The notes under the pieces: generated by a model | Databases searched by the model: none | Seen by the model: only the letters and a program-made list of their open reading frames with translations | Told to the model about the DNA's origin: nothing | Position numbers and translations under genes: made by a program | Part shown: one piece after another, positions 43,758-54,589 of the stretch | How positions within the stretch are numbered: the first letter of the stretch is position 1 | How the letters are laid out: every line of letters starts with the position of its first letter | Source: Notolepis coatsorum | Lineage: Eukaryota > Chordata > Actinopteri > Aulopiformes > Paralepididae | Reading direction: 5' to 3' | Assembly (NCBI GenBank): GCA_963971535.1 | Contig: OZ020589.1 | Location: forward strand, 93,313,182-93,377,181 | Length of the DNA stretch: 64,000 nucleotides

Positions 43758-44063
43758 CCCGTTAGAAAATCAGGATTTCTGCGATCGACACCTGCTGTCT
43801 TTTCAGCTGAGGCGGCCGCGCGCAATGATCCTGAGTATCAAGTCTGGTTCAAATTAACGAGACTGAATCCACCTTTGAGGAACAGGGAAAGCACGGATTC
43901 AAACATCAGAGTAATTGAATCTGGATAATGGGACTTTTGATCGACTTAGTTGAACCAGGTACGGGGAATAGGGCCCTGGTCTGCATCCCCTTAACAATTG
44001 TATGTATTGAGCTGTACTGTATTGTACCCATTCTGCAATCTGTTAATAAAATCTTCAATCATG

Positions 44064-44455
44064 AGGCCCAATGAGTTAATAACACTTTAACCTATTGGTA
44101 AACAAACGTATTGTTGAAAATATATACTATGACTGCTGTTTTGAGAGGATTAGGGTCTGCAACATTATGTCATACAGTCTGGAGAGATTGATTTATGGCT
44201 TGGGTCATGTATTAATGTATCAAAACCACATTTGGAAGACTGTTTAGGGACCCTCCCGTGATCTGTCACCAAGTGGCATGTTGACAACTCATGCACTCTA
44301 GCGCCACCAACGTGTTCCGCATTCAGTTTGCGCAATCTGATTGGCCACTGACTCTACGCCCAAACAGCGCGTTACGCTAGTTCTGCTAACAGCCTGCAGC
44401 CAGCATTATCCAATTCATATCAATCGAAATAACGTATTGTTTTCATCTCTCTATA
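44064..44455. repeat. Pieces of repeats B and A
   Basis: 44070-44230 resembles 53055-53100 joined to 54056-54180 (taataacactttaac, ggagagattgatttatg). 44240-44340 resembles repeat A (gtgatctgtcaccaagt, ctctagcgccaccaac). No gene. Confidence 0.65.
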
Positions 44456-44459
44456 TTAA

Positions 44460-45410
44460 CACTTTGAGTGCCGGGACCCGTCTTTAGACGTCTTTGCTGG
44501 CCATGCTAAAGTTGCCGGAGGACGCGTTACGTCGTCCTTATATCAATATTTCAAAAATCTGCGATCGGATTCATATGTCCCCTCCGCTGGCCTGAGATCC
44601 ACCAGCAGGACCCACTGAGCTCTCTGGCGGTTCAGGAGCGCCATCTGGTGGCCGATCGGCGCAATCGCCAAACAGGATGTTGAATAGAGGTTGTCATGAC
44701 GACCGTAGTACTTCCGGGCGCTCGCTATGGGTCATGGGACTCTGGCTCGTCACGCTACACGGTGATCGATTGGCAATAACTCGATAAACAACATGATTTG
44801 GACGTATATACCATTATACAAGCTGGAGATGGACCGGGTAAAAATATATCCCATAATGATAAGATTTCTACTCGACGATGATCGCCCAACAGCGCGCGGA
44901 GACTGGGGTGAGTTTCAGCGTGTAACGTTACCGTCTTCGATACTAACTGCTATTATCAACATTTGACCCACATTAGATGATTGGTATAACGCTGCCCACG
45001 GAATTATAAACGCCCCCTCGCCCATCCGGTCAACATCAGATGACGTGTAGTAACTTCTAGAAGTACGTCTAGTTGGAATTTTTTATATCGCGCTGATTGC
45101 CATCAAACTGTATTTCATCATCAATATAATGCATTTGGGGCTATATATCACGTTCTGGAGAAAGCTGCAGAAAGAGATGAAAACATACTTATACATTAGA
45201 CCATACTTTACTATGAATATGTGAATGAAAAAGTTTAACGTTGCTACACAATGAACAATACATATAGGACTTTGAATGGGCCCTAATAATGGCAATGTAG
45301 CAATAGAATTTAAAAAGTTATAGCCCTGCAAAGAAGGGGACTTTCTCCATAGACAAATAGCGCTGGCAATCTATGGTATATCATGAATTTAACCTTAGGC
45401 AGCCAAAGTG
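44460..45410. mobile_element. piggyBac-type MITE, complete
   Basis: Flanked by TTAA (44456-44459, 45411-45414). Termini CACTTTGAGTGCCGGG and (inward) CACTTTGGCTGCC match the piggyBac at 54205-63751, whose ends read CACTTTGGGTGCCGG. 951 bp, no ORF. It is a likely substrate of that transposase. Confidence 0.85.
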
Positions 45411-45519
45411 TTAACGTGATTCCATCAACAGAACATAAATGTTCAAAACACGACAAGACAGTTTGCATCACTTCCCACGGTTCTCGGCACTTATTCTACC
45501 GGTAGTGCGGTAGTTGTTG

Positions 45520-45761
45520 CCACGGTATTGGGTCTTTGAGTGAATACTTCATTGGCGGGGAAGAAGAACACTGATAGCGGTGTGTGGACCGTCCCGCGAG
45601 CCCCAGACCACTGCCCCAGGCCATCGTCCTGCAAGCCTAAAATTCTACCTGGTCTCGGCTCGCGGGGCGGTGGTCTGGGGCTCGCGGGGCAGTCCACACA
45701 CCGCTATCAGTGTTCTTCTTCCCCGCCAATGAAGTATTCACCCAAAGACCAAATACCGTGG
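45520..45761. repeat. Large hairpin, arms about 98 bp
   Basis: 45520-45617 (ccacggtattgggtctttga ... agaccactgcccc) pairs almost perfectly with 45664-45761. The loop is about 46 bases. The arms include the very GC-rich ctcgcgggg/ccccgcgag text. Confidence 0.9.
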
Positions 45762-45799
45762 CTCGGTAAGAGGACACCGACGCTATTTTCAGCCCAATT

Positions 45800-46765
45800 G
45801 TTTATTCTTTTCACTGCAAACCGATCTGATCAATATATCACCCATACTACATAAAGCATTTACTGACGATCACGGAATTATAAATGACCCCGCCCCCCCC
45901 TTTCATCCGCGCATGATGACGCATAACGTATAGGATCATATACAGTTGAATTTTTTAATATAGCGTGTATCGGGAATAAACGGCAGTTGATCATCTATAT
46001 ATGCGTTTATGCCTATAACTCACGTTCTATGAATTACTGCAGAAAACGATAAAAACATACTTATATTCTAGAAGGTATTTTTGGAAGAATCTATAAATGA
46101 AAAAGTAAAACGTTCCTACATCCTGAACGATAGATAATCGATGTTGAATGGGCCATAGTAATGTCAATTTAGCAATACAATTTAAAAAGTTATAGCCCTG
46201 CAAAGAAGGTGAACATCTCCATAGGCTTAGAGTGGTGGCAGTGAGGCTACATTGATGGATATAACCGTGGCAGGGAATGTTTTTTTTTTTTTTTATTATC
46301 TTTTTTTCCCCCTCCTTCTTTTTTCGATTTTTCTCCCATCCCATTGTTAGTCGTTATGCCAATTCCAAACCCCCCTTCCTGGTTGTTGCGCACTTTCCCC
46401 TACTGTTGGTCCGAGAGGCCGGAGACTGTTGCATGCTTTCCTCCAACGCATGTGCAGCCAGCCGGCAGCCAGCCTGGCCGCGCAGATTCTCACCGGGAGA
46501 GTGTAACGTGTGGAAGGTCGCACTACCTCTCTCCAGATCCTACCCTTGCTGAGCAGGCGCCCCGACCGAACTGTAGGGGTCGCTGTCCACAACGCCCAGG
46601 ACCCACCCACGGCTCCCCTCCCCCTAACTCAGCTAAACGATTTAGTATAGCGATCAGCCCGAGCCAAGGCAATGCTGACTCTCCGGGAGTCGAGACCGCA
46701 GCCTCTTGCATTGGTGACGAGCACAATCTCCGCTACGCCACCTGACAGCCCCGGCAGGGAATGTG
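45800..46765 (+). mobile_element. TTAA MITE right part, split by a SINE
   Basis: Related to 33588-34079 and to the right half of 44460-45410. Its terminal gtggcagggaatgt is interrupted by a SINE (46281-46752). After the SINE the tip ends with TTAA at 46766-46769. The left border is not clear and may include the hairpin at 45520. Confidence 0.7.
46281..46752 (-). mobile_element. tRNA-derived SINE with target duplication
   Basis: Flanked by the exact 12-bp duplication ggcagggaatgt (46269-46280, 46753-46764). On the minus strand it starts with a tRNA-like head (gtggcgtagcggagattgtg ... ggtctcgactccc, A and B boxes) and ends with an A-rich tail (T run at 46279-46294). ORFs reading through it are not genes. 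Confidence 0.9.
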
Positions 46766-46769
46766 TTAA

Positions 46770-46875
46770 GAATGGCTTGATGAATGTGGCGGTGGTTTTT
46801 CTTATTGTTCTCTTAACAGACAGGTAAGCAAGAATATAGGAAAAATAATAAGAGAATTGTTGAATGAGGCCCAAT
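46770..46875. mobile_element. DNA-element tip, inverse of 34693-34812
   Basis: Ends ttgttgaatgaggccca. Adjacent to the TTAA of the neighbouring MITE, which inserted into this element. Confidence 0.75.
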
Positions 46876-47097
46876 GTTGTGTTTCGAACTCCTACACTTT
46901 TGAAGAGAGGAAGGCATATTAAACTTCAAAATGTTCACGTGATTGTCTGGATTCTGAAGCTGCAAATAGTTATGCCATGCTATGTATACTTTTCGCCCTA
47001 TTCCAATTTAAATTACGACACCCCCCCTCTCACTCAACCAAGACAAAGCAAGCAACTGCGAAGGCTGAGATGACACGGGTCGACTCAATTCACCAGA
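46876..47097. other. No recognised feature
   Basis: Unassigned. Confidence 0.4.
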
Positions 47098-47333
47098 TGA
47101 AGCTTAGCTCAGTTGGCAGTGCGTTGAGCTCCAAAACAGTAGGTCCAGAGTAGGGCTGAGCGATATGGCCTAAAAATAAAATCCCAGATTATTTTTTTTT
47201 AAATCCGATTTACGATTTTAATCGTTTTTTTTCTCTTGATAGCTAAAAAAAAAAGTTTCAACCCAAGATGAATGTCCCTATTGCGATTGAAGTGCAAACC
47301 TAACTTTCACCAATCTTCACTTAAAAAAATAAG

Positions 47334-47335
<2 letters not shown>

Positions 47336-47413
<78 letters not shown>
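47336..47413. repeat. (TA)n microsatellite
   Basis: About 39 TA units. It continues on the other side of the nested element (47999-48017), which split it. Confidence 0.96.
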
Positions 47414-47416
<3 letters not shown>

Positions 47417-47998
47417 GGCTGTCAGTTTATCGCGTTAATTAGATTAATTAATTACACAGCAAATTATCGCGTTATGAAAATTAACTCAAAATTAATTACA
47501 ATTTTTAATTTTTTTTATAATTTTTTTTTTATCTCATTCATTCCATAAGAACGTAGAATACACATTACAGACTTTTTTTTATATGGTCCATTTGCATGTT
47601 CTTGGTATCTGATTCTAGGGACATATATGGATCTCAGGGAATGTATTCCCAGTGTCAGAAATACTGTGTCTGTTACTAGGCTTGAGTAAATTGTAATGAA
47701 CCAAATGAGAATATCAATAAATTTTTTTTTTATCTTTGACTGTGAATAACATTATGCTCAAATTGACCAGACCTGAAAAATCTAAGCAAATTAATAGATG
47801 GAAGATGATTAAACAGAAGGTTTTGTAGATACAGTACTGAATTCTGCCATCCGGACACATGCAATTTGAAATATGATTATAGAATATAGAATATCAGGCA
47901 TAAAATGGTTATGCGATTAAAATGCGATTAATTAGATTAATTAATTACAAATCCTGTAATTAATTAGATAAAAAATTTTAATCGCCTGACAGCACTAA
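47414..47998. mobile_element. Nested hAT-type MITE, TTAATTA words
   Basis: Ends TAGGGCTGTCAGTTTATCGC and (inward) TAGTGCTGTCAGGCGATT, inserted in the TA array so its duplication is atatatat. The core (about 47585-47900) is repeat B sequence found elsewhere in a TTAA context. No ORF. Confidence 0.82.
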
Positions 47999-48352
47999 TA
48001 TATATATATATATATATTTATTTATAATATAAAAGGTTTGATCAGCTTGATCAAACAAAGATGAATGTCCCTATTGGGATTAATAGTGCAATAACTAGCT
48101 TTTTCACCATACTTCACTTAAAACAAATAAAAGGTGCCTCTTGATCATCAAACAAGAATGAATTTCCCTATTGGGATTAATAAAGTGCAAATCGAACTTT
48201 CACCAAACATCACTTTTTGTAAAATAAAAGGTGACTTAAATTTTTTTTACATTTATTTTTTGAAAATCGTCCTAAATCATTAATTCGAATTAATCGATAA
48301 TATCGATTAATCGCCCAGCCCTAGTTCAGAGTTTGAATCTCGCCCTGTCCAT

Positions 48353-48611
48353 GTAGTTATTCATTACTATTACACCATGTGCACAACTTCATCAGTTTTT
48401 TCCCTGGACCGTTTCTCTCAACACAATCAAACCTGCTTCAAGTTACATCATTTGCCAGACCAGCACAGGTGTAATTAATAACATTAATCAAGGGTTTCAT
48501 TACATTACTCTGCTTTCTCAAGATGGCTGCTATAAAACCTTACATATCAAGTTAATTTGAGTTTCAGAGCATTTCAGGGATTTTTTGAGGAATAGTTAAG
48601 TTAAGTAAGCA
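48353..48611. other. No recognised feature
   Basis: Unassigned sequence between the split tRNA-like head and a minus-strand SINE. It may be the body of the former SINE. Confidence 0.35.
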
Positions 48612-48812
48612 TTTGAGAATCTCCTGATTCTGTAGCGTGAGGCAGCTTGATGTACAAATACACCCCCTGGACATGTCACCCCCCCAATCCAACCCAAGCA
48701 GGGTACCATTTTTAACAGTCTTTGGTATGACTCGGCTGGGGATCGAACTCACAACCTCCCAATCACAGGGCAGACACTCTAACCACAACGCCAGTGAGCA
48801 GGTTATGTAATA
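48612..48812 (-). mobile_element. tRNA-derived SINE
   Basis: On the minus strand: ggcgttgtggttagagtgtc (A box) and ggttgtgagttcgatcccc (B box), then a body ending agaatcaggagattctc. Clear polymerase III promoter boxes, but the cloverleaf is degenerate. Confidence 0.75.
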
Positions 48813-48869
48813 GTAGCACAAAACATTTTGCATCAATTTGACCACGAGGGGGCACTGAAATTAGCAATA

Positions 48870-49240
48870 CATTCGCTTGCGACAGACAATTGAGTTTGGT
48901 GACAAAGCCACCAACAGGAAGTTTGGTCATATCTATCAAAACCATATTTGCACACTGGTTATGGACCCTCTCGTGATCTCTGTCACCAAGTCACATGTTG
49001 ACAGCTTGAGCACTCTAGCACCAGCAACAGGTCGAAGTTGGCAATGTGTTCATGCGGTCCGATTTTGAAAAACGAGGTCCTGTTGAATTCCTTGGTTCAA
49101 GCCAAATTCACCGCCCTCAATGATGGCATTTTCCTGTGAAAAACAATTAAAATGCTACTCCTCCTAGGCTCCTCCTACAGATTTTAACCAATCTGCATGT
49201 AACTTGGTACACATAATCTGTAGACCAATGTCTACGAAGG
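48870..49240 (+). repeat. Dispersed repeat A
   Basis: Copy of the repeat at 17181-17446/18696-18810, with the order of its two parts reversed relative to the hAT-split copy. Shared phrases: ttggtgacaaagcc, gtacacataatctgtaga. No coding potential. Confidence 0.7.
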
Positions 49241-49879
49241 TATGCCTGCTTGGCCCCCACATCCCTGCTTGCCTGTATATTTTCTTACTTGATGTCAGTA
49301 GAGTTCTTTTCTCAGCACAATCCATGCTGATCTTCATATTGGATACCTGGAGTGCTGGCTAGTTACCAACAAAACTAATGTAAACTAGTCAATGTGCTCC
49401 AGTCTGTACAAGCCCTGAAATAAACAATGCCTACTTTGGGTTCACTGTGGAGTAGGTTTCAGCATGTATTTCAGGGCTTGGAGAGACTGGTTGGTGGCAC
49501 CATTGATTTTGTATCAGTTGTATCCAGTATGAAGACCAGCATCATAGGCAGAACGTTGGTCTCTTTCTCCCCCAGATATGCTGCTTCATGCTCTGGGTCT
49601 ATTAACACACACACAGACTATTAGCTACTAAAAAGTGTCACTTTGACAGGCATTTATCCAACAAATGCTGACAATCAACTGACAAAACAACATTATCTGC
49701 ACACAGGGGTTGGTTAGTTTGAGTGGTTGTTTGTTCTACCAATTGAAAGTATCATTTGGGACATTTTGTGAGCGAAGTGGCCCAAAAATGTAAGGGCTGA
49801 AACTGCACTCTGAATAGCATTTTGGTGTGGTTGATATCGAGTGCATCACATGAGCTGCCTGCTAATGTTAGCTGGCTAG
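49241..49879. other. No recognised feature
   Basis: Unique-looking sequence. A 65-codon frame at 49427-49624 has no recognisable motif. Confidence 0.4.
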
Positions 49880-50240
49880 CTAGATCAGCTGATGCAAGCG
49901 GATGCACAAGGGTAGGGTCAGCCGGAAGATCCACAATAAACTCGGATCACAGACCACTCTCTTCAACTCAGGTGACTCTGACGCCTACAAAGCAGCCAGA
50001 TATGACCTCTGGAAGTCCACCAGGGAAGCCAAGAGGGACTACAGACTACAGAGACAAAGTGGAGTCCAACTACTGCAGCTCTGACCCCAGACCCATGTGG
50101 AGTGGATTACGCTGCATTACGAACTAGAAAAGGAAAAACAGGGACATAGTTCAACCCACCACACCACACTGACCCTAGAAAGGGCATGCACTGACCAGCT
50201 GACAGAGGTGTTTACCAATATCTTCAACCTCTCTCTGAGT
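49880..50240 (+). pseudogene. Rex1-like LINE linker fragment
   Basis: Frames include SDAYKAARYDLWKSTREAKR, matching the linker between endonuclease and reverse transcriptase of Rex1-type LINEs (compare ARYNVRRAVIEAKRRYRDK in the copy at 25059-25379). After several frameshifts it reads into DQLTEVFTNIFNLSLS. Dead fragment. Confidence 0.7.
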
Positions 50241-50590
50241 CACTGACCAGCTGGCAGAGGTGTTCACCAATATCTTCAACCTCTCTCTGAGTCACTGACC
50301 AGCTGGCAGAGGTGTTCACCAACATCTTCAACCTCTCTCTGAGTCACTGACCAGCTGGCAGAGGTGTTCACCAACCATCTTCAACCTCTCTCTGAGTCAC
50401 TGACCAGCTGGCAGAGGTGTTCACCAACATCTTCAACCTCTCTCTGAGTCACTGACCAACTGGCAGAGGTGTTCACCAACATCTTCAACCTCTCTCTGAG
50501 TCACTGACCAACTGGCAGAGGTGTTCACCAACATCTTCAACCTCTCTCTGAGTCACTGACCAACTGGCAGAGGTGTTCACCAACATCCGC
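50189..50590 (+). repeat. 52-bp minisatellite born from LINE sequence
   Basis: The LINE phrase cactgaccagctggcagagg ... ttcaacctctctctgagt is repeated about seven to eight times with period 52 (for example 50241 and 50293). Because 52 is not a multiple of three, the frame is lost at every unit. Confidence 0.95.
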
Positions 50591-51367
50591 TAAATCGCTA
50601 CATTAGTAGTAGGGCTGATCTTCGAAGCTTTTTTTGGCAATCGAAGCTTCGGGGCCGAGCTTCGATTTTAATTCGAAGCTTCAAAAAAAAAAAAAAAAAA
50701 AAAAAACAATTTTTATTTTTTATTTTTTTGTATCTTATGTTGTGGGACTTGTACAGCACTTTCATAAACGTTGTTGTTTTTAAATGTGCTCTATAAATAA
50801 AGTGGGTTGGATTAATTAATTAAGTAGCCCCTTTCGTGACTGAGCCAACAAGGTTTCACTCAGCTGTGTGATTTAATTCAAGGTGGATCGCTGTTGTCGT
50901 TTGAACAACTTCAGATTTCATGGGAACTACCAATCCCCCAAATCAAGAATGTTTAAGATGAATGAAGTAAGATTTAGATTATTTGAAATATGGCCTGTGT
51001 AGACTAAACTATGCACAGAATTATGTCAGTCTACAAGGTCCGGATTCTACATGGTCCGGCAATGTAGACCTTGTAGACTCCACTACAGACCAATTATCAG
51101 TGAATGTTCATGCATTTTTAAGAAGGGCAACTTCCACAAAAAAACAAAGAACTCACCAAAACATCTCAGTAGCACCTTATCTAAATTTTATTTCCTATTT
51201 TGTTTATTCATTCCAGTATCTTTCTTTCTTATGTGTGGAATTCTACAAGGCATGTAGGTGTATATGTATTTGAGGATGATATCCTTCAAACAGGCAATAG
51301 TGATGATATAATTTGGGCAGTGCTGAGCTGGGTTACTTTCCTCCAGTGTATTTGTCCCCCGGCCTGC

Positions 51368-51400
<33 letters not shown>

Positions 51401-51404
51401 CATT

Positions 51405-51680
51405 TAGTCATTTAGCTGACGCTTTTATCCAAAGCGACTTACAAGTTCTGTACGACAAGACAGCAAGAAGGGTACAACTCTATCAGCTGAGTAACAATGT
51501 TTATCAAAGTGTTGCGTGTTACAGTGTAGGTTAGTTTATTAGGAAAAGTGCATGACAGTAAGGTTAGTCACGGTTAGATTTTTTTTTTTTTTTATCATTT
51601 CAGATAATGGTTGAAGAAGTGAGTCTTTAGTCGACGGCGAAAGATTGGACGGGATTCGGCTGTCCTAACTGGGATGGGTA
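51405..51680 (-). mobile_element. L2-type LINE 3' end
   Basis: Reverse complement of 26690-27000: UTR with agctgacgcttttatccaaa and coding tip (minus: ACPIPVRTAES-like, KTHFFNHYLK). Nested in the hAT. Confidence 0.8.
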
Positions 51681-51682
51681 GT

Positions 51683-51973
<291 letters not shown>

Positions 51974-52114
51974 TCGAAGTAAAAAAAAAAATTGAAAAAA
52001 AAAGTTTAAAAAAAAATCGTTTAATTTTTTTTTAAACTTCGATTTTTTTTTAATGTTCGAAGCTTGTGCCATCGAACGAAGCTTCGAAGCTTCGAAGTAT
52101 TTAAGACAGCCCTA

Positions 52115-52424
52115 ATTAGTAGTCCATCCGTCAATCAATGACTAGATAGAAAAGTGATGAAAGGTATTACTGTCTGTTGATTTATTTTTTTATTAGAACC
52201 TAATGTCAATTAAAAACAGATGTAGATGAACAGACACAGCAGGGAAATCTAGCCGCATAATGTTAAATATCCAAGTAAGCGCTCTACAGATATTGTAGAT
52301 ATTGAGCATCATTTTGTCAAATGTCGGCCCGCCCCGCCAACGGGACCCCCACCCCTCCTGAAAACGTAACAAAAAAGAATTTCAAAGCATTTTAATAAAA
52401 CATTACTTTGTTGGTCTGAGCCCT
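52115..52424. other. No recognised feature
   Basis: Unassigned sequence to the right of the hAT. Confidence 0.4.
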
Positions 52425-54208
52425 ATTTTCTGAAAATCCGCCTAAAATACATACCTAAGTAAATGGAATATTGCTCCACTTCTACAAGGGCCATTTGCAT
52501 ATTCTTGGTATCTAGGGACATCTATGGACCTCAGTGAATGTATTACCAGTGTCAGAAATATTGTGCCTATTACTAGGCTTGCTTAAATTGTGATGAAACA
52601 AAGGATAATATGAATTATGATTTTTCTTTGCATCTTTGACAGTGAATAACACCATGCTAAAAATGACCAGACATGAAGAACTGCCAATGATCTCGTTCAG
52701 TACCTTCTTGAGATCATGTGTACAAAAAATCTAAGGAAATGAATAAAGGGAAGATGATTAAACAGAAGGTTTTGTAGATACAGTACTGAATTCTCCCATC
52801 CAGACCAATGCAATTTGAAATATTATTATAGAATATAGAATAGGAATAAAACAATTCATACAGAAGTAATTTGCTTGAAACCCCATAGAGGCCTTTGGGA
52901 AGTGTCGTTCGGAAAAATTCCAACACTCATAGAAAGCTGTCGGTGTCCTCTTCAAAATGGCCGCAAAAAACTACAATTTCAGGCGTTCAAATTTTCCAAA
53001 ATGGTAGACTTTCGCAAACTAAATAACACCAAAACAAAAACAAAAATCTATCTAATAACACTTTAACGTATTGGTAAACTAACGTATTGATGATAATATA
53101 CTAGGGATGCCCCGATCACGTTCTTTGCCACCGATACCGATCACCGATCGTCGTGAGCCATATCGGCCGATACTGATCCGATACCGATCGTTTTTGATTA
53201 AAAAAAATTTAATTTAATTTGATATAATTTTTTTTTTAATAAAATATATATATTATATAATTAGACTTGTACTTGTATTATCTGCGAGACATCGCCACCA
53301 CGCAACAAGCTCCACTGTCTGTGTACTCTAGTAGCCTCCAGCTACGGCCAGGATTCTCCGGAGCTGCAGCTGGACCTATACTCGAGTAGCCTCGAGCTAC
53401 GGCCAGGATTCTCCTGCGCTGCAGCTGGACCCTATTGGTATAACGTTACTGTGCTCAGCAAGCCCTCAGCTCGAATATGCATCGAATCAGTGTTATAAGA
53501 CATTGATATCAGGAGCTATCTGTAACTACTGCTAGCCGGATATATAACGTTAATACAACGCCTCAGTGAATTATTTAGTTCAATGGGACATTTCGTTTTG
53601 AACAGTGAACTAACTTGCGCTAACGTGAGCAGGTATCATACACGTCTCTACTAGACTTGCTAGATCGTTTGTTGATGTCAGGAGCTATCGGTAGCTGGCC
53701 GGCTAGATACCGTTCGGTTAGACAATGCCTCATCATGTATTAAACTAAAAGTGAATAGTTGACTGGGTCATTTTGTAACGGTAGCTAAGCTAACGTTAGC
53801 TCAGGGAGACGCCGTCCTCCCGTGTCCCGTCCCACTAGACTAGACCCGTGTTTACATGCGTGCGGGAGGGGCTGGAGGGATGAGCAGACGTCGCACCACC
53901 CGGTGTCTGAGACAGAACTCAGCGACAGCGAGTGAGATCGGTTTTGACGATCGGCGAAAATAAAGCATTATCACCGATCACCGATCGCATATTTATACTG
54001 ATTATCGGCCGATAACGATCAGTGGCCGATCGATCGGGGCATCCCTATAATATACATTATAACTGCTGTTGTGACATGGTTATGATGTTTATACTTTAAT
54101 ACGTTTGAAAGATAAAACGATACTTTTGTCAAACACTCTGGAGAGATTGATTTATGACGTGATGTCATTTTGGGACCGGTACCGGTCTCGTCGGACTTAA
54201 GAGGTTAA
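52425..54208. mobile_element. TTAA-ended repeat B, right-end copy
   Basis: 52425-52850 matches 18812-19195. The copy continues, is split by a hAT (53102-54047), and ends gtaccggtctcgtcggactt then aagaggTTAA at 54208. Inverted, this end reads TTAACCTCTTAAGTCC, mirroring the left end TTAACCTGTTAAGCCC at 18812. No ORF. Confidence 0.7.
53102..54047. mobile_element. hAT-type element, CCGATC words
   Basis: Ends TAGGGATGCCCCGATCACG and (inward) TAGGGATGCCCCGATCGATC. Exact 8-bp duplication taatatac (53094-53101, 54048-54055). The core, about 53200-53875, matches that of 37585-38605 despite different ends. Confidence 0.95.
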
Positions 54209-54589
54209 CACTTTGGGTGCCGGCCAAAAATCCGGAAAATGACTGTGGGTTGCCAGGATTCCTGGACGATTCTAACATATCTCATGATCTTAGCGGAGCT
54301 ATTTCTATATTTTATATTATAACTATGGGGAAATGGTTGGGCTCATTTGAAGACGACAAGTTGATGTACACAATGCAAAAAACCGTTTGTTTCTGCATGT
54401 CTTCGTTCGTTCACAATTACAAGTTAAAAAACGTCAACAAAAGATAAAAGTGGAGGTAAATTATTTAGAACAGAAGTTACAGGCACTTTTATGAAAGGTG
54501 TGCCGGCGGGGTGATAGGTACTGAACGTGTTATAAAGCAATTTAGACTGGGATGGATGGATGGATGGTTTGATTGATTGATTGTTTGAC

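Larger units (their letters stand above)
39005..43976. mobile_element. Element with GGGCCCTATTCCCCGTACCT termini
   Basis: Perfect 22-bp inverted termini starting GGGCCCTATTCCCCGTACCT at 39005-39026 and 43955-43976. Target duplication is unclear: TTG left, CTG right after trimming one G. Probably a Harbinger-like MITE enlarged by the Kolobok-like insertion at 40214-43642 and a LINE tail (43690-43757). No transposase. Confidence 0.75.
37229..44060. mobile_element. Inverted LINE-tail pair enclosing nested insertions
   Basis: 37229-37440 (minus: non-LTR 3' tail with agctgtactgtattgtaccc and catccccttaacaatt) has its mirror image split in two: 38880-39004 and 43977-44060. The gap in the right arm is an inserted element (39005-43976). 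The loop holds a hAT (37585-38605). The arms share gatgaattgaaaatggggga and the following cctgatgt. Two head-to-head tails, or one palindromic element, would both fit. Confidence 0.75.
47151..48323. mobile_element. hAT-type element, CGATA/ATCG words
   Basis: Ends TAGGGCTGAGCGATATGGCC and (inward) TAGGGCTGGGCGATTAATCG. 8-bp duplication gtccagag/gttcagag (one mismatch). Same terminal family as 41160-41967. It contains a TA microsatellite and a second hAT (47414-47998). No ORF. Confidence 0.88.
47098..48352 (+). mobile_element. tRNA-like sequence split by a hAT
   Basis: Left piece tagctcagttggcagtgc (A box) to gtccagag at 47150; right piece gttcagagtttgaatctcgc (B box) from 48324. Joined across the 8-bp duplication, they give a tRNA- or SINE-head-like sequence of about 80 bases. 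The anticodon arm does not pair well, so a SINE or pseudo-tRNA is more likely than a working tRNA gene. Confidence 0.65.

Noticed and set aside
37229-44060. Assembly artefact creating the palindromes
   Set aside because: Several nested elements carry exact, different target duplications, and the palindrome arms differ by small mutations, which a simple assembly duplication would not give. It cannot be fully excluded without reads.
46344-46745. 133-codon ORF and overlapping ORFs
   Set aside because: They lie inside a SINE bounded by a 12-bp duplication and run on the strand opposite to the SINE.
48740-48812. tRNA gene on the minus strand
   Set aside because: It has good polymerase III boxes but is followed directly by a SINE body and lacks a proper acceptor stem.
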